Assembly: GCA_016715195.1 (NCBI GenBank)
Contig: JADKBB010000002.1
Location: 124,001 to 188,000 of the forward strand
Direction of reading: 5' to 3'
DNA length: 64,000 nt
DNA from: Candidatus Villigracilis proximus
Lineage (GTDB): Bacteria > Chloroflexota > Anaerolineae > Anaerolineales > Villigracilaceae
The notes beneath the pieces were generated by a model. It was not told the DNA's origin and did no database searches. It worked only from the letters and a program-made list of their open reading frames with translations. This document shows positions 62,244 through 64,000 of this stretch, one piece after another. Made by a program: the position numbers and the translations under genes. Numbering within the stretch: position 1 is the stretch's first letter; each line of letters starts with the position of its first letter.

Positions 62244-63644
62244 ATGGCAACACTCATCAGCGCCAGCTTTTCTTTTATTATCTTGATCGTCATGTATAGC
62301 TTTGGTTTGTACACCAGACGCAACTTTCGCTGGGTACTGCTTAGCTTGATCTGGGGCGGAATCGGATTTGGCCTTTCCTATCTTCTTGATCAACAATCCA
62401 TTGCGGCAGGATTGAATCCGGCTGTGATGCTTATTCTCGTTCTGCCTATTATTCAGCAAATCCTCGCGTCACTTGGCGTTTTGGCAGTTGTCCACTGGGA
62501 GAAATTTGACAATCTGGTGGATGGTTCTGTCTACGGTTTCGCCAGTGGGCTTGGGTATGCGATGGGCAGAACGCTTGAGTATTCCCTCAATCATCCTGAA
62601 GATAATCTTCAAGGTGTGTTGTCCACGCTCTCCACCGTCCTTGTTTTAGCTACTGCCTCGGGGATCGTAGGCGTGGTAATGACCCAGTTCTACTTCAAGC
62701 ATCGCGTTCAACGTGTAATCACTTTACTCAGCGGATTGGGTGCCAGTATTGGGTATATTGTGCTTTTTAATTATCTTGTGATCCAAAAGGTCGGCGGTGA
62801 CATCCTGCCGCTTTCATTTGGAATTGGCGGCGTTACGTTGATCGGCCTCCACATTACGGGTCAACTTCGTAGTGTGTTGATCCGCCTTGGCATTGAAAAA
62901 CGCCGCGCTGACACACTGCTTGAGATCGTGATTCCGATCGGCGTGCAATTGGCTAGTGAGAAAAATTTTCAGAAACTACTCGAAAGCATGGTGATCGAAG
63001 CCAAATCCTTTTGCGGCGCTGATGGCGGCACACTTTATCTGCGAAAAGGCAACATGCTGGAGTTTACCGTTGAGCGCAACGAATCTCTCAACATTGCGAT
63101 GGGCGGTGCAAGCGGAACGCAGATCACCATCCCGCCGTTACAGTTGTATATGGAGGAGGATAAACCCAATCATCGCAATCTTGCCTGTTATGTCGCATTG
63201 ACCGGTAAAACGGTCAACATTGATGATTCTTATGAAAACAAACAATTTGATTTTTCCGGCGCAAGAGAGTTTGATAAAAAATATAACTATGCTTCCGTGT
63301 CCTTTTTGACCATTCCGCTAAAAAATAGCATTGGCGAAGTACAAGGTGTGCTGCAATTGTTAAACGCATTAGATTCAAGAAAACAATATGTTTCTTTTGA
63401 CAACAACTTGCAGCAGTTAATGGAATCTTTTTCCTCACTTGCTGCTGCCGCTTTGGAAGGATATATTCTCGAACAAAGTCTGCGTAAAGAGATTCAGGAA
63501 TTGCGGATTGAAATTGATCAGGTCAAACGTGAGCGGCAAGTGGCGGAGATCACTGATAATAGCTACTTTAAAAACCTGAAGGAAAAAGCACAGCAAATGC
63601 GGGAGTCTAAAAAGATCAACCCGAAGAATAAAAAAGCCGCCTGA
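62244..63644 (+). CDS. PrsW-like membrane domain fused to a GAF sensor
   Basis: A 466-residue protein with six to eight N-terminal helices (1-225) containing DNLVDGSVYGFASGLGYAMGRTLEY, which resembles the conserved Glu/His core segment of PrsW-like intramembrane proteases. A GAF domain follows (about 260-420: LLESMVIEAKSFCGADGGTLYL, YVALTGKTVNIDDSYENKQFDF). The C-terminus is a coiled coil rich in Lys. The expected PrsW catalytic Glu pair is only partly visible, so protease activity is uncertain. ATG 62244 is preferred since AAAGG lies eight bases upstream; the start at 62199 lacks one. Likely a membrane signal sensor. Confidence 0.65.
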   Translation: MATLISASFSFIILIVMYSFGLYTRRNFRWVLLSLIWGGIGFGLSYLLDQQSIAAGLNPAVMLILVLPIIQQILASLGVLAVVHWEKFDNLVDGSVYGFASGLGYAMGRTLEYSLNHPEDNLQGVLSTLSTVLVLATASGIVGVVMTQFYFKHRVQRVITLLSGLGASIGYIVLFNYLVIQKVGGDILPLSFGIGGVTLIGLHITGQLRSVLIRLGIEKRRADTLLEIVIPIGVQLASEKNFQKLLESMVIEAKSFCGADGGTLYLRKGNMLEFTVERNESLNIAMGGASGTQITIPPLQLYMEEDKPNHRNLACYVALTGKTVNIDDSYENKQFDFSGAREFDKKYNYASVSFLTIPLKNSIGEVQGVLQLLNALDSRKQYVSFDNNLQQLMESFSSLAAAALEGYILEQSLRKEIQELRIEIDQVKRERQVAEITDNSYFKNLKEKAQQMRESKKINPKNKKAA

Positions 63645-63660
63645 CAAGGCGGCTTTTTTC
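63630..63660 (+). terminator. Intrinsic terminator after the PrsW/GAF gene
   Basis: AAAAAAGCCGCC (63630-63641) pairs with GGCGGCTTTTTT (63648-63659); the stop codon is in the loop. The right arm ends in six T. A second hairpin, CCATCAGC/GCTGATGG at 63674-63691, is nearby and may serve the convergent gene. Confidence 0.8.
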
Positions 63661-63746
63661 ATAATTTTGGAGTCCATCAGCAAGCTGATGGCTTGAAGCT
63701 AAATTTTGCCCAGAATTATTTTCGTGACTTCACTTCTCACTTCTTG

Positions 63747-64000
63747 TTACTTCTGATCGTAAAAGATCAACAACGTACTTCCGTATTTTCTTTGTTCGCC
63801 TTCCACCAAATTCTTTAAATCCATTTCTTCATATTCAGTCGGGTCGATCTGCACGATCACGGTTCCATCATCGGTCAGCCAGCCCATGTGGTCGTCAATT
63901 AATTTCAAGGCTTGCACCCACATCTCTTTATATTGCGGCGGCGCGATGTAAATATATTCAAATTGTTTATCAGGTTGCGCCGCCAGCATACTGAAGGCAT
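63747..64000 (-). CDS. rsmD: C-terminal end of RsmD-like 16S rRNA methyltransferase (partial)
   Basis: The visible 84 residues read as the C-terminal half of RsmD: AFSMLAAQPDKQFEYIYIAPPQYKEMWVQAL, whose APPQY is a variant of the DPPY/NPPY catalytic motif of N2-guanine methyltransferases, followed by helices and a final VEGEQRKYGSTLLIFYD. The frame is open to the window edge, so an ATG at 63989 is not the start. RsmD methylates G966 of 16S rRNA in E. coli. Position is convergent with the upstream terminator. Confidence 0.75.
   Translation of the reverse strand, partial: AFSMLAAQPDKQFEYIYIAPPQYKEMWVQALKLIDDHMGWLTDDGTVIVQIDPTEYEEMDLKNLVEGEQRKYGSTLLIFYDQK

Overview
The window looks like a chromosomal segment from a filamentous or biofilm-forming member of Chloroflexota, class Anaerolineae. 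This is an inference. It rests on moderate-to-low GC, very large secreted repeat proteins, S-layer-homology (SLH) anchors carrying the TRAQMA motif, paired 'GWNL' C-terminal modules, a long class II aldolase and a formyltransferase/GINT1-like glycan enzyme. No rRNA, tRNA, CRISPR array or intact insertion sequence was recognised.

Layout. 1-8131: surface-glycan accessory genes: the tail of a DUF4832-like protein, a polysaccharide deacetylase, two tandem FemAB/CelD-like acyltransferases, a secreted 12-repeat beta-helix-like protein and a stand-alone GINT1-like glycan enzyme. 8132-9029: non-coding, with a 70-bp G/C homopolymer block that may be an assembly join. 9030-31245: an exopolysaccharide (EPS) locus on the plus strand. 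It opens with an OmpR-type response regulator, a 74-residue helix-turn-helix-like protein and a NusG/RfaH-like antiterminator. It continues through two P-loop kinases, a flippase, three GT4 glycosyltransferases, an O-antigen-ligase-like polymerase, a pectate-lyase-like protein, an acyltransferase, a Cys-rich small protein, a domain-permuted initiating sugar-phosphate transferase, a three-gene sugar-nucleotide module and a chain-length/BY-kinase-like protein. It closes with a second copy of the 74-residue gene.

31530-46281: three giant or surface-exposed secreted proteins. They are a 2,533-residue mosaic containing a calcineurin-like phosphoesterase and a beta-helix, a 1,582-residue adhesin with 13 near-identical 90-residue cadherin-like repeats and three SLH domains, and a zinc-metalloprotease-like SLH protein. 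The last is preceded by two tandem c-di-GMP-I (GEMM) riboswitches. 46290-64000: mostly housekeeping and metabolism: RlmI-type methyltransferase, YqeB-like molybdenum hydroxylase maturation protein, two DUF1361 membrane proteins, DinB, alpha/beta hydrolase, a molybdenum hydroxylase (large subunit plus a fused FAD/2Fe-2S subunit), class II aldolase, NUDIX, lipoproteins, a frameshifted cyclic-nucleotide-binding histidine kinase, a PC4/YdbC protein, a PrsW-like/GAF protein and the C-terminus of an RsmD-like methyltransferase.

How it may work together. The EPS operon would build, flip, polymerise and trim a decorated polysaccharide under processive antitermination. The paired small HTH genes share a conserved upstream region with CTCAA boxes phased at 10-11 bp, which could be a common operator. 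Next to it, a c-di-GMP-sensing leader controls an SLH-anchored protease beside a giant SLH-anchored adhesin. This resembles known c-di-GMP attach/release circuits in logic, though that link is inferred from sequence alone.
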